In this document: piece by piece, positions 34,254 to 46,763 of the stretch
Layout: each line of letters opens with the position of its first letter
Numbering within the stretch: the stretch's first letter is position 1
NCBI RefSeq assembly: GCF_963675165.1
Contig: NC_087382.1
Span: 6,310,315-6,374,314 of the forward strand
DNA from: Halichondria panicea
Lineage: Eukaryota > Porifera > Demospongiae > Suberitida > Halichondriidae
Length of the DNA stretch: 64,000 nucleotides
Direction: 5' to 3'
The notes under the pieces: model-generated
The model's input: only the letters and a program-made list of their open reading frames with translations
Databases searched by the model: none
What the model was told of the DNA's origin: nothing
Program-made: the position numbers and the translations under genes

Positions 34254-37200
34254 ATGCCAAGCAAAGTGGTAGGTTACAGAGAGCCAGAGAGCCAGGTATC
34301 TATAGCCTTATATCTAGCTAGCTGTATAGCCCCTGTTGGAAATGTTTTATATGGATTCCATCTAGGACAAATAAATGTCTATGTGCAAGTTTATTTCTCA
34401 ATTTACTGTAAGACTTTGAAGCCAGAGATCGCTTTTGAAAGAAGTCCTAGTGTCGCATATTTAGAGGGTCGCATCTATTATAAATTCGGGAGGTAGCTCC
34501 ACTCAGTCTACTTGCCTCGATATCAGAATATTTTCCAGTAGGCTAGATTCGAGGCTAGGGTGGCTACACATGATTCACCTTCATTTAGGACGTGACATTA
34601 ATTGTCGACGCAACTGTCGCTACTTTTAGATGTCTCACTTGCCCCGCCCCTTCACTAAAAGAAGGGTCTGGCATGGTAAACACACCGTGCTGTTTTGTTC
34701 TGCTCTGTCAGCAAAGTTTGTTCTTTGTCAAGTGGGTGTGAACATGAACAGTGACCAGCACATGTGGCTTGAGAAGAATGAAGTAGTTCTGATATTATCC
34801 AGTTTTGGACGTGTAGATATGATACACAAAGACAAGAGCTATGATTTGATTAAAGAATTACATGCATTTACGTGTACGGATTGTATACAATTAATATAAT
34901 TTTGTCCCCCTAAAGGTGGGGGGCTCCCCCCAAGTTCTGGTGGATGGTCTCTTCTCTCACGACCAGGCGGTGCGGCTAGAGTGCACCAGGTGAGAGGGTG
35001 TGATAGCTCTGACATAGCCTACTATTAGTTTTTCACGGTCGGCAATTGTCTGCTTTTTGATGTACTTGGAAACCAATGCTTTTGGTACACAAAAGCAAAC
35101 GTTCCACGATTCACAATTGAAAGGTTTATTGATACCTTTATGATCTCAAAGTCTCTTGAAGCCGTACAGTATTGCACTATTGCTCCTACCAACACATGGG
35201 ACACACTTAGATGTATACAAGACTTGTTGTCAAGTGGCAACACTAACTCTAACCCTTAGCGTTATTGCCACGCCCACATCTAGTGCCGTATATTCCACTT
35301 GATCCATAGATTCTATTACCGTGAATATTTTGCTGGTGAATCAGCAGAAAAATTGACCCTTTGCGATAAACTATTGCGTTCTGGCAAAGATCGTGTTTAA
35401 TTACCATGCGGTTTATGTTTTGCCATTAAATGTTTGCTAAGTCACAAAGTTCGCATAATTATTTGATGCTTGCAAAATCGTACAGCAGGTTATTTTCATA
35501 CATCATGGAAATTCGTATTTGTCGTATTTAGAGCATTAATACGAAAATAGATAATTTTTGCACAATAGGTTCAACGTCAGTTGTCAGGATGTGGGCGTGA
35601 CAATATTCTGAGCTGTACAAATAATTATTTAGAGTACGAAGTAATATTCAACTGGGTAACAATAACGAAACTTACCGTTACACGTGGTATCTAAAAGCTG
35701 AGTATGTGGTTCTAACTAACGTACAGTGTATACACAGTGACAGTGCTTTGGTACTAATACCAATACCATAGATCGGTCTATTCACACGGCCCTGTTGTGG
35801 CTTAATAATTATAACATCCATTGTGTTTGCAGGAAGATTAAGAACAGCATCATTGGTAACAAAAAGAGGAAGAATGCTTTCATGATGTTGGGGGTCATAC
35901 CAAGGTACTTTCCTATAGCTTACTGCATTAAAGTATGCGTACATCAATCAATACTTGTAATGGACCTCTTAAGTGTTGTATAAGCTCATTATTCAGAGTT
36001 ACATACATGATTGTATTTTCTGTGTGTGTGTGTGTGTGTGTGTGCAGGCTTGTTGGTCTGCTTGAAGACGACACATCGACTGTAGAGCTAGTGCATGAGG
36101 TGGTGGTCACTCTAGGGAGCTTCTCTCATGGATTAGCCAACAACGTATCTGTCATCCTCTCCACACAAGCACTGCCCCTGCTCATTAACGGTGGGTCCAT
36201 TAATTCATGGCCAGCCAGGGAGACTTTCCTTATTCGTTAGTTACTTTACCCCTTCTCATGTATGGTCAGTTTGAGCTGTACTCTTTCTCATTCACTACCA
36301 TAATAGTTCTCTTTCTCATTCACTGCCATAATAGCTGGGAGTGCTAGCTGTTCATACGATGTATCCATACTCTCAGTTGTTTCTGTAGTGTAGTGGTTAT
36401 CACGTGTGCTTCACACGCACAAGGTCTCTGGTTCGATCCCAGGCAGTAACATTCATTTTGTTTCCCCATGCACTGACTATAATTATATCATGCAATTTTC
36501 ACATGCTCGTCACTAATTCTCAGTGATGCTAAAAATTTAATATTGTATTTTTCATTCAGGACTAAGTCACTCTAACTCAAGTATAGTGAGTGCGTGTATC
36601 CGTACATTACGGACTCTGTATGGCTCTGGTCTCGCCCCACCCTCCCCTCTGTTTGATGATGTCACTGTTGCTAAGAAACTCATATCCTTGCTCTCAGAAG
36701 TACCTGCAGTGTCACAGTCTACAGCAATGATTATTTCTAAAGCCTGCCAGGTACATACTAGCTATCGATTAAGCTTTACGTCTTTAAAAAATGTTGGCAG
36801 TATCACTTTAGGGTAATAAGAGCTCTCAATAATGTGGACATGCTGCACATGTGACTGTCTATGAATGCATGAACTCAGCAATGCTAAGAAATTTTACTTT
36901 TCACTGTGTCCCTGTCTGCAGTGTCCCGACCATCAGAACCTTCTGTGCTCACTGGGGGCCATCACCTCTCTCGCACACTGTCTCTTGTCAGGAGCAGAAA
37001 AAGTGAATTTTGTTCAATTCCAAAATACTTGTACAGTAGCGTACATATACATGTAGCACAACTCATCTGACCTCTTCGGTGATAGCCGTAATCATTTCAA
37101 GGTTTCTGGCTTAATTCCTTTACCCGGGCCCTCAGTATTAAAACCAAGATTTTGGATAATAATTCCATATCGTCATGTTGGATTTCGTAGTTTTGAGTAT

Positions 37201-40200
37201 AATTGTGTAATTATATTGATGATCAAGATTGTAATTTGAAGAATTCCGTATCGTCATGAATCAACGTTAAATCCTCACCTTAATTGTTACATGTAGTTGG
37301 AACACCATCTTGTACACTCCCACACACTCCCACACACACACTCACTCTCACACACATACACACACACACACACCCAGAGTGTTCAGTGCTGTCTGAGCTG
37401 TCTCTCTGCACTAGTCTACGAGAACAAGCACTCGTCACAGCTGGTCGCCACATGTGAGTATACTGCAGTGTAGTCAACCTTCACCATGCTGTGTAGTGTA
37501 CGAATATGGAGGTAGAAACTGTATAGAATGCCCTTTTCCATTGTACAATACATGTAGATATAAAGAGGATGTCCTACTTTTTTGTTCTGAGGTTTGAGGT
37601 TTGGTATGTACTTGTACGCATAGACAAGGACATTTCTCTATTGTACAGTGCACAGTGTGATTTATACGAAGGTACCTTACCGCTAACCCTGAGTACGCAG
37701 ATTAAATGTACTAGCCCACTTATTATGTACAGTATTAGTATCATAAGTTCGTGTGGTGTATTTGTACAGATTGTTGTGATGGACAGCCACTAGTATCGGC
37801 AATATCAACTGTACTAACCTGTAACCACGGCAACGAAACAAAACTGGCAGCAGCTCAATGGTCAGTCAAAACTAGAGCTGTCAGTTGTACTGAAAATTAA
37901 ATTGTACATACTATGTACTACATAAGTATGCACGTTTACACACAGTGCATGTACAATGCACGTACCAAAGCTGTATGTCACCTGATAAAATAATAGGATA
38001 CTGATATCGTAGTCAGTATCCTAGTGCTAAAAATTACAACTAAATAAATAGCATTTATTCGAGCAGCTAGCTACCATATCGCATATTTACATTGTAATTA
38101 GTGATACCTCCTGAGATTGTACCTACATGATTGTACAATGTACATATTATGTACTCACATAATTATACTCACAGTCTGACAAATCTGTGTCTTGCTGGGT
38201 CCTTGCTCCCGGACAGCCCCACGATCACTCTGAGGGCACTACCAGGCCTTATCCGATTGTGCAAGAAGGAGTTCCCCCTCTCTCTCAGGACACCAGCTAT
38301 TAGCGCTCTTGGTAAGGTTTACTGACGTACGATTGACAGTGCATATTCCGTCATATCCTTTTCATAATTATTATACCACACGTACCGCATGGATGCGATC
38401 CACGTGTAGACCTATACAGTCATAGATTTTGTCGGATTGTACGACCACAAAGTTTATCTGTGAGGATTACGATTTTATTCTTGTGTTTAGATGAATAGTT
38501 TAATCAGTCGTGCACCCCCATAGCCTATCTGACGGCCCCCCACCCTGCCCTCCAAGAGCTCTGTGCTGAGTCCGACCGACTCATTCCCACCCTCGTGGAC
38601 TACCTTACCCAGTCACCTGACCCAGAGGACGAAATGGTCACTGAGGTTAATAGTTATTGTAACTAGCCATGTGGTGTTATGTATGATCAGAAGTTTATTA
38701 TAATTATTACATATCAGTGCAATACTTTGAAGCGTTTTTAACGTACATACTCCTGATCAATTTTAGTATACACTTCAACCGATTTATTGTATGTGCAAAC
38801 TATAAACACCGCTGTCGCACTTTTGTCCCTGTGTACAGGATCACCTGGTTCAGTTTGAGTGTCTGTGTGGGGCGGTGTTCCAGGCTCTGAGCAGTCTGGC
38901 CTCGTCCAGGGAAGAGATACGACTCAAGGTCGCCTCACAACACGGTTGTATTCGATTGGTCACTCAAGCGCTGAGGGAGGGTCCCTCTCACGTCAGAGTG
39001 GCCGCGGGAAAGTGAGTCTTATTGTTCACATGCATGGATTAGAATTATCAATAAGATCATGGACTATATTAACACAAATACATGCACACATTGTAGATGT
39101 CTCCATAGCCTCACTCGTTCCACAAAGCTCTTGCGGACCACTTTGAGTGATTGTGAGATGTGGCAGCCTTGTCTGGAAGTGCTCTGTCTGGCAGAAGAGG
39201 AGCTGCTGGTCATGGCCACTGGTGTCATGTGCAACCTACTCCTGGCATTCTCTCCCAGCAGAGAGGTACTCGATTCACTGTATCATTGTGTTCGGTGATA
39301 GGGTTCGTTGTTCGGTTGTGGCTGTGCAATTAATTTGGAGGAGGGGGGGGGTGTATGCACTTGTACAGTACAGTGTGTGTGTGTGTGTGTGCTGCAGTTA
39401 CTTTCAAATGGCCCCAACTATCAAGTACGCGTACATGTACATGTAGGTACTTACACATAACTGCATGATCTATAAATTTGAATCCTGTTAAGTCCTACGT
39501 ACATGCATGTACAGATACATGTAGTTTCACGTGTGTCTGACCATCTGCGTGTGCTTGCTATCTGCCCCGCCCCTTGCAGAAACTGGTGGAGGGAGGCATC
39601 ATTGAGAGACTCTCTGTTCTCTCCTTCCATGAAAACTCCACCATACAACTCAACGCAGTATGGGCTCTCATGGTGAGCTTCAAGCTGCTAAAGGTTGTAC
39701 TGTTGTATGACCATGTGTGTACTGTACATGCACATGACATGTGTACTTTAATGAACACCTGTTTACTGAGTGTCATTGCATGTACATGTATATACCTCCC
39801 CTCATGTGATTGTAGCTATAATTATAATGCATTAATTTCGATCCAGAGTTTGTATTGAGGTGAACGTAAAATTTAAGTACATATACAAGTTTAATTTCTC
39901 ACTCGTAATGGTCCTCGGTCCCCAGTTCTTATTTTTAAGTTGTTGAAGTGACCTCGATCTTTGCTTCATGCATGTAGAGTGCCACCTACGACTGTAATAA
40001 AGAGGTCAGAGTTCGAGTCACTAAGTCCTTTGGATACCAGAGAATATTCCAGTGAGTCTAATTTCTAGTGCACTCTACATGTACACCGTGTTGAAGCTCT
40101 AAACACAGTCGTGTAGGTGGATTGTATCCAAATCAGAATCATTTTGATTAGTCAAGTCATCTATTATAATTATACTGCAGTTAATCTTCTCAGAGAAAAT

Positions 40201-41962
40201 AATAGTATGTACAATTTTGATTTCAAACTTCGCACTATATACCTTTCACCTTTGACTGTTGCACCCAGGCTATGTTCTCCTCGCCTGGACACCAAACTAA
40301 CAATGAAGGCTCTCGGAATATTGATCAACATTATTCATGATTCTGACGATGCTGAAAGTGCAGTGTTTAACCATGGAAGTGGTCTTTTGGCTGCCATGGT
40401 AACGTTACTGACTGATAATCCGTCCAATGAGATTCGAGAGCAGGTGTTATGTGTGCTAGTCAATGTGTGTAACTTGTCAGTGAAAGGTCGTGACCTCCTG
40501 ACTGGCTCTGAAGATATCATGAGGTGCATCAGTGGATTATTGGTAAGCAAGCAATAGTCAGAACAATAGTGCATAATGTGCATCCATTGTATATATAAGC
40601 GTTGACGCCTTGTACGTGTGACTAATTAACTAGCCGTACATTGTGCTTCAAATTGTTGCAATAGCTCAATATTTAGCATAGCACTTGGCTCTCAAAGTAA
40701 TGTAAGAAACGTAGGCTGATATTTCATTAGGTATTTTAGGTTGCAAGGACAATCATAAGTTATACTATAAACCGTATAGCGGGTTATTTTTGTATGTGGA
40801 AATTTTCGTATTGTAGATCATCATCCGAAAATTAAAACTTTGTGTGCAATAATTATAGGTATATGTCATCATTCTGAGCTGCACAAATATTTATAAATTT
40901 GGTAGTTTATATACAAACATTTTGACAACAACAATTACCGGCTATGCGGTACTATATAGTATACAATGTGCACTATGATTAGTATACATGCATGTACCTA
41001 CTACTAGTATGCATGTATACTGCATCTCATGCAGGCTGCGCCCTCAGGTATAGAAATAAATACACCCTAGTTAGCCATGATACAACATGGTGTAACAATG
41101 TTTTTCCCTTCCCCCTTACAGCATCATAATGAATCCAACTCAGTTCTGTTGGCTGCATGCCGGGTCGTTAAGAACTTAGCCAACTCAACATTGCCAGGTA
41201 AAGACGGTACAAATGTGTCCAATCTTTACACGTACATGTAGGCCTTTTCTTTATAGAGTGCAGTAAATCGTATGAAGTGTCATCTTGTTTTAATTATCAG
41301 TGTCAATGGCAACTTATAACAATCGCTAACCAGTATTAAATTCCTACAGTAAATGGTGTATCCATAATAATTATGAGTTTCAATGATAAAATCTGCATGG
41401 GTCTATCTTGTTGCCGTTAAAGTTTCTTTGTTTCAAATGAAAGTTCTCAGTATTGATGTATAAGTTAAATTCTCTGTGCATAGACCACGTCCACCGCCAG
41501 AACTGCCTAGAGGAGTATGGAGTAAAGATTGCTCTGCAGAAACTAGAGAGAAGTGATAAGCTTCAAACACAGTGAGTTTCATACATTAATTTGTGCATGT
41601 AGCCATGGTGATCTGATATTGGTATACACAGTCTGTGTTGTGCACATATGTTGCTGTTAGTATACTACTCCGTAACGCTATTTTTTGGAATGAAAATGCT
41701 CTTTTGACTTGTTACTGGTCAATTTCACTGATGATGTGTATGGGTCTCCTACTCATCATAGCAATTTTAATGTTGTTGCCATGTCCTGTGATACATAATT
41801 ATAGCTAGGTAGATGTATACATGCATGTACATGCATGTACATGTAGTATCACTATGTATAGCAGCTTGATACAGATTGCTCCTATTTTTTGCACACACAT
41901 GTGACTGTCACATGCGCAGAGTGAAGGAAGTCCTTGAACACTTCATGTCCCATAGTTTGTGA
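34254..41962 (+). CDS. ARMC8: ARMC8, armadillo-repeat subunit of the CTLH/GID E3 ligase
   Basis: 18 exons: 34254-34295 (tentative), 34916-34989, 35833-35904, 36048-36190, 36560-36750, 36922-37002, 37378-37453, 37770-37860, 38175-38311, 38524-38645, 38839-39011, 39097-39265, 39580-39672, 39978-40051, 40269-40542, 41122-41197, 41484-41571, 41920-41962. All junctions keep frame and give 672 residues, essentially the human ARMC8 length as I recall it. Collinear landmarks include KNSIIGNKK then GVIPRLVGLL, PDHQNLL, AAAQCLTNLC, CLHSLTRS, VMCNLLLAFSPSRE, LNAVWALM and REQVLCVLVN. It is an all-helical ARM solenoid; the vertebrate protein scaffolds the CTLH ubiquitin ligase (yeast Gid5/Vid28 counterpart). 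Introns are short to medium, and one holds a tRNA-Val. The next gene starts 157 bp past the stop. Confidence 0.93.
35262..35606. mobile_element. Possible MITE in ARMC8 intron 2
   Basis: Ends ATTGCCACGCCCACATC and GATGTGGGCGTGACAAT are inverted copies with one mismatch. The interior is AT-rich, contains CGTATTTGTCGTATTTAG and has no open frame. No target duplication found. Confidence 0.5.
36379..36451 (+). tRNA. tRNA-Val (anticodon CAC)
   Basis: 73-nt cloverleaf. Acceptor GTTTCTG pairs CAGTAAC with one T-T mismatch at the fourth pair, and the discriminator is A. D-arm box A text is TAGTGTAGTGGTTATCA; the anticodon stem TGTGC/GCACA holds loop TTCACAC with anticodon CAC. The T-arm TCTGG-TTCGATC-CCAGG matches box B. 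It lies in an ARMC8 intron on the same strand, transcribed by RNA polymerase III from internal promoters. The acceptor mismatch leaves slight doubt about function. Confidence 0.93.
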
Positions 41963-42119
41963 TGAATGATCAACCCTCTTTTACCATTGTACTCCTGTGC
42001 AACTCTCTGAATGGCCAATTTCATTCACACACACAGCTTTTAATTTGTACTTGTGTCAATAATAATTATTGATGAATCTCATTAAATATTAAGAATTTCT
42101 CTCAGTTTAGTCAAAAGTA

Positions 42120-45100
42120 ATGGCAGCTTCAACATATGTTGTCATAGCTAGAGTTGTTTGTCTAGTTACCCTAGCCAGTTTAGCTTTAGCCCTTGCCCCA
42201 AAGACCCAGTTACCAGAGAGACTACAGCCTTATCTGCACCTCATCAACCACACATACTTTGAGAGAGCTCACAGTGAGCTGGTGTTGAGAGGGGAATGGC
42301 AACTATGGAAACGTAGTCATAATAAACGGTATCCCACTGACAGGAGGGATATGGAAAGGTTCGCTGTGTGGAAGTCCAACAAAGTCTACATTGACTATCA
42401 CAACCAGTTCAAGAATGTGTTTGGGTACAACCTAGCCATGAATCAGTTTGGAGACTTGGTGAGGTTCCCGTCTTGCTTTTTTGTGTTGGTATAATTACAC
42501 TAGTGCATGGTCTGTCACACATTGCTAATAGTTTTTGTATACATAAGCCAAGAAGCTGATCTAATGTTTGAGTACAGTTTACATTGTTCAACTTCTATTG
42601 TTTTGGCTGTAGTAAGATTCCAGTAGAAACTGAGCATCTTTGCTCTTCTTTTTCTATATACACTAGCTATTCGCCGTTGGTACACTTGCACATGTATATA
42701 ATTATGTATGTACACACACCCACAGTCGGCTGAAGAGTATCTGTACTACACCAAGTGCATAGATGGTGCTCACTACCTAGACCCAAATAAGCACTTAGCA
42801 TGGGTCTCCTTTTTCGACCCGGAGGAATTTGCTAACACAAGTCAGCCAGTCGAAATCAACTGGAGGAGCCAAGGCATTGTATCGGATGTGAAAAATCAGG
42901 TTAGTTTAAGTGCTTACATAATACTAACGCTGTCGTATTGTCATGATGAGTTGCTGAGTTTTTAGAGCTCTACTTGAGAAGGTTGTATGGAGTGTTAATC
43001 TTTATAGCACCTGTTATATTTATATGTTCGAAGTTGCCCAAGGTATACATGCTAGGTTCTGCTCTGCATGGTCAATGTAATATGTTTTGTTGCACCGTAT
43101 AGCGGGTAAATTTGGTTTTAATTTTAACGATTTGGTGAACAAGGAGGGTCGCAATTAAAAATCACTGTTTGATAGAGATCAATAATGTCATGCAGCATGA
43201 TCGTCATATTATAATAATCACCAATAATACGTAGTTCAATAGCCTCATTCACCATATTTACCTGCCATACGCCCAAAGTGATCGGAAAGGGAATTACCTC
43301 TGGCATGTGAGGGTGTCATACAGGATTTTGAAGTAGAGGGGGTAAATAAGAAAAGTAAAAATGTTGCTAAAAAAAGGATCTTCAATACCCTGTTAGTATG
43401 TAAAATTTCCAGCTATGGACCCCAACTAGTACCTGAATGCAAATTTTAGGGGGGTTTCCCCCCTGTATGACACCCTGCATATAGTTTGGGTCAGTGATAG
43501 GAGTGCGTGGCCAATTAAAAAAAGAATGAAGCCACGTGCACAGTATGAATTTTACCAAGCACTCCTAATAATTATTACTGATGCAAGAAGATGTAGTTTA
43601 CGTGTTGTCACCTGTTAGTTATTGTTTTCATTAATTGGTGACACAAGTGCCCCATGTGTTTTTGCTCGTACTGTTTGAAAAAGCTACACACTATACAATA
43701 AGTCACGTGTTGTCGGGTGATAAAATAATTGTGTTATCTTACACACACTTTCAACGTCACCAGGATTTGAACGTTTGGTATTCATCTTGTGCTGATTTAC
43801 TCACACTTTAATTCAATATCAACAGTTTTCAAACGATTAGTAGCTGATTTACGTACGCACACTTTCAACATCAATGGTGTCATCTTATGTTATCCTACAC
43901 ACACTTTCAACGTCACCAGGGTTTGAACGTTCATCTTGTGCTCTTCCAATATCAACAGTTTGATTAGTAGCTGATTTACGCACACTTTCAACATCAACAG
44001 ATAAATTAACGTCATCTTATCTTGATTCACGCACACTTTCAATAAAAAAGTGTTTGGATATGATTAATTAGTATTCATCTTGTGCTGATTTACGCACACT
44101 TTCAACATCACGTACAGTGCTCTATGTGTATAATGTACCTCTGTTGAAGCCTTTGTGTTACAATTGTTGCAGCTTTGCCTCTCACCTTTAATGGAGAGAA
44201 TAATTATGACCATTATTATTTGTACGTTAATCTGAGAATGGCTCTCCACTATGTGCGTACGGAAGTTTGTACCCTCGAAATAATTATACCCACTATATAC
44301 GTTAATCATTTAACCCAAACTCTAACGTTCAGAACACTCTGTGATAGTATATTGAGGTTTTTAAGTCTTGACGAACTTTGATATCCCTGCAGGGTCGGTG
44401 CAGAAGTTGTTATGCGTTTGCTATCACAGGTGCCCTGGAGAGTATGAATGCACTGGCCACTAAAAAGATTGTGCAACTCAGTGAGCAGAACATTGTCGAC
44501 TGCTCAAGTGAGCTACTTCATTAGGGTTGTACGTACGAGCATGCTATGTCCACTTGATTACTGGATCATACTTAATTCTTCATGTTAAATTAATGTGAAT
44601 GAATTTGTTTTAACTTAAACTAATGCATGGTTGTACGTAGGTGCAATGTAAACATGTAATTAGATTATGGTGTTTTGTATTGTACAGACTAGTATGTGTA
44701 TATCAGATATTATAATAGTGAAGCGTCCCCACACAACATTTATACATTCTCTAACACTATAATATACTCCCTTTTCAACAATGAATACTCAGAGTATCAC
44801 CATTATCCTGTTGTCCAACAAAGCCTCCGTCTTCATTTGGGCACACTTAGACATTCACATTACGCCATTTCCCTCCCCTCCACACACACCCAGTTCCGTA
44901 TGGTAATCGTGGTTGCAGTGGTGGCTCTAGACTCTCGTCTCTAATGTACATCATTGACAGTGGAGGATTGGACACTGAGACCACCTACCCCTACTTTGCC
45001 AGGGTGAGTAGAGTTTGGCTTCATTGGTGTACAGATACAGTACAGTTGTAGGGATAGTCTGCATGTAATATTATTCTGGTGCTTGTGGTGAAATCTGTAT

Positions 45101-46295
45101 TTGTCAGCAATGGACGTATGCCATTGTTGATCACTATACAACAAAATGTGTTTTTGTTTGCGAGTCACTCTACTGTAATGCTGTACGTAGCAATAAATGT
45201 TGGTTCCTCACGCAGCAATCGCTGTGTCAGTTCAGCTTCAGTGGCTCAACTAGCGCGTGTACTGGGATGGTGCGCATACACAGGGGAATGGAGAGTGACC
45301 TAGAGACTGCAGTTGGATTGGTTGGACCAGTTACCGTGGGAATTGACTCGAAACATTATTCATTCCAGGTATATTCTCGGTAACTAGAGTATCGATCTTC
45401 TCTTTGGTATATTGGTGATCATTACTTTACTTTCTTCTAATTGCCGTGTAATGTAATGTGTATTGTGTATGTGATCTGCATGAGGCTATAACATTTTTTA
45501 TGCTCCAAGTTCAACTCTGCCTTTGTCCATCTGAGATTACGGCCTCTAAAGTCCCATCTGAATCTTTTACGGAATTTACTCACATTGCAGTTTTACCAGG
45601 ATGGTATCTACGATGAGCCTGAGTGCTCCTCGGAGAACCTCACTCATACCCTGCTGGTGGTGGGCTACGGCACCGACGAATATGGGAAAGACTACTGGCT
45701 GTTAAAAAACAGGTGACTATACATACATATAGCTACTTGTGTAAGTAGTGGGAATGAAAAGTGTCATAAAAATGCTGCAAGGATGTCCTTTGTAGAATGG
45801 TACATGTTTAATACAATATCCACTTATTCAGAAATTCTTGGTTCCATTCAGCATTTTGTTTTACTACACGGTATATACGTATCAGTGGCGTTTTTAGGAA
45901 ATGCAGTACAAGGGTGCGTGAGAGCGTGCGAAAATTTTGAGACGCCCACATACAGGAAGCCACACCCGCTTTCCCTGCGCATGACAACGTTTTTAAGGTG
46001 TGGTCTTAATCATTAGATGTGCAACGTGTGGTCTTAACCATTAGATGTGCAAAAGCTCTAGCTATAGATCTAGCTTTCAGTCTGCTATTCATGCACCGTT
46101 TATAAATAGCTCCCAGATAACAGTAAGTTATAGGGGGTGCTATATAGAGCGCCCTGAGCCCTTAGCTGGATAACGCCACTGCGTATGGCTTATTTGCTTA
46201 GTGTCTGGAATCGAGGCTAGTGTCTGTGTGCAAACATTTTTGTCTACTATACATGCACATAATTATTTATACACTAGCTCTAACACACACACACG

Positions 46296-46356
<61 letters not shown>

Positions 46357-46456
46357 CTGGGGTAAATCATGGGGCAAAGACGGCTACATAAAGATGACTA
46401 GGAACTCCAATAATCAGTGTGGAATTGCATCTCAAGCACTTTTCCCATTATTGTAG
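42120..46456 (+). CDS. Papain-family (C1A, cathepsin L-like) cysteine protease
   Basis: Seven exons (42120-42458, 42726-42899, 44393-44507, 44894-45003, 45216-45368, 45591-45712, 46357-46456) join in frame to 370 residues. The hydrophobic N-terminus is a signal peptide. The I29 propeptide shows [23 protein letters not shown] and [11 protein letters not shown]. The mature domain has oxyanion Gln171, catalytic Cys177 ([10 protein letters not shown]), His316 ([10 protein letters not shown]) and Asn337 (LLKNSWGKSWG), so all catalytic residues are present. GCSGG and [11 protein letters not shown] are typical of cathepsin L. Unusual: the canonical CGSCW is CRSCY, replacing a normally invariant Gly and Trp beside the nucleophile. 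The likely role is lysosomal or extracellular digestion. The start codon lies 157 bp after the ARMC8 stop. Confidence 0.93.
43310..43476. mobile_element. MITE with AGGGTGTCATACAGG ends
   Basis: Left tip AGGGTGTCATACAGGAT, right tip CCCCTGTATGACACCCT; 167 bp, intronic. A damaged relative is at 14578-14790 and a fragment is near 4241. Confidence 0.8.
43738..44106 (+). repeat. Degenerate minisatellite in cathepsin intron 2
   Basis: The block CACACTTTCAACGTCACC / CACACTTTCAACATCAAC with GATTTACGCACACTTTCAAC and TTCATCTTGTGCT recurs about seven times with variable spacing. Probably a local tandem expansion. Confidence 0.75.
45883..46181. mobile_element. MITE with CAGTGGCG ends, CGTAT direct repeats
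   Basis: Left tip CAGTGGCGTT, right tip AACGCCACTG; CGTAT lies directly outside both ends. It contains a direct repeat of GTGTGGTCTTAA(T/C)CATTAGATGTGCAA. It is in the last intron of the cathepsin gene. Confidence 0.7.
46284..46355 (+). repeat. (CA)n array ending at a splice acceptor
   Basis: About 70 bp of CA repeats run directly into CACAG at the acceptor of the final cathepsin exon (46357), taking the place of the polypyrimidine tract. Confidence 0.9.
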
Positions 46457-46763
46457 CTACTCTATATATCTGTCACTGATCATTATTTTCATCTTTCATC
46501 TCGCTTTAGAGCATTCCATGTACTCAAACGGCTCGTTGTGTTTCTAGTGGTTATCGTTATTGATGTTGCATTTGTAGTTGTTGTGATGTCTTATTGCCCT
46601 TATATATATATACACAGTGTATATAGATACCAAGAATAGGTACTAGGTGCAGTATAGATCTAATTCTAGTGAGTGGCAGCTGTGGAATTGTGTAGGAAAA
46701 TAGAATATAATTATGCGTGTATAAGTGTTGACACTAGCTAGCTAGCCCTATAGATCTACTATT

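Noticed and set aside
34630..34899. Plus-strand open frame of 89 codons
   Set aside because: It lies inside ARMC8 intron 1 in a different frame from the neighbouring exon and begins in a repeat-like segment (GAAGGGTCTGGCA, also near 9496).
42900..44392. Extra cathepsin exons in the long second intron
   Set aside because: The flanking exons already join in phase through KNQ-GRCRSC, the exact papain-family continuation, and the intron is filled by a MITE and a minisatellite.
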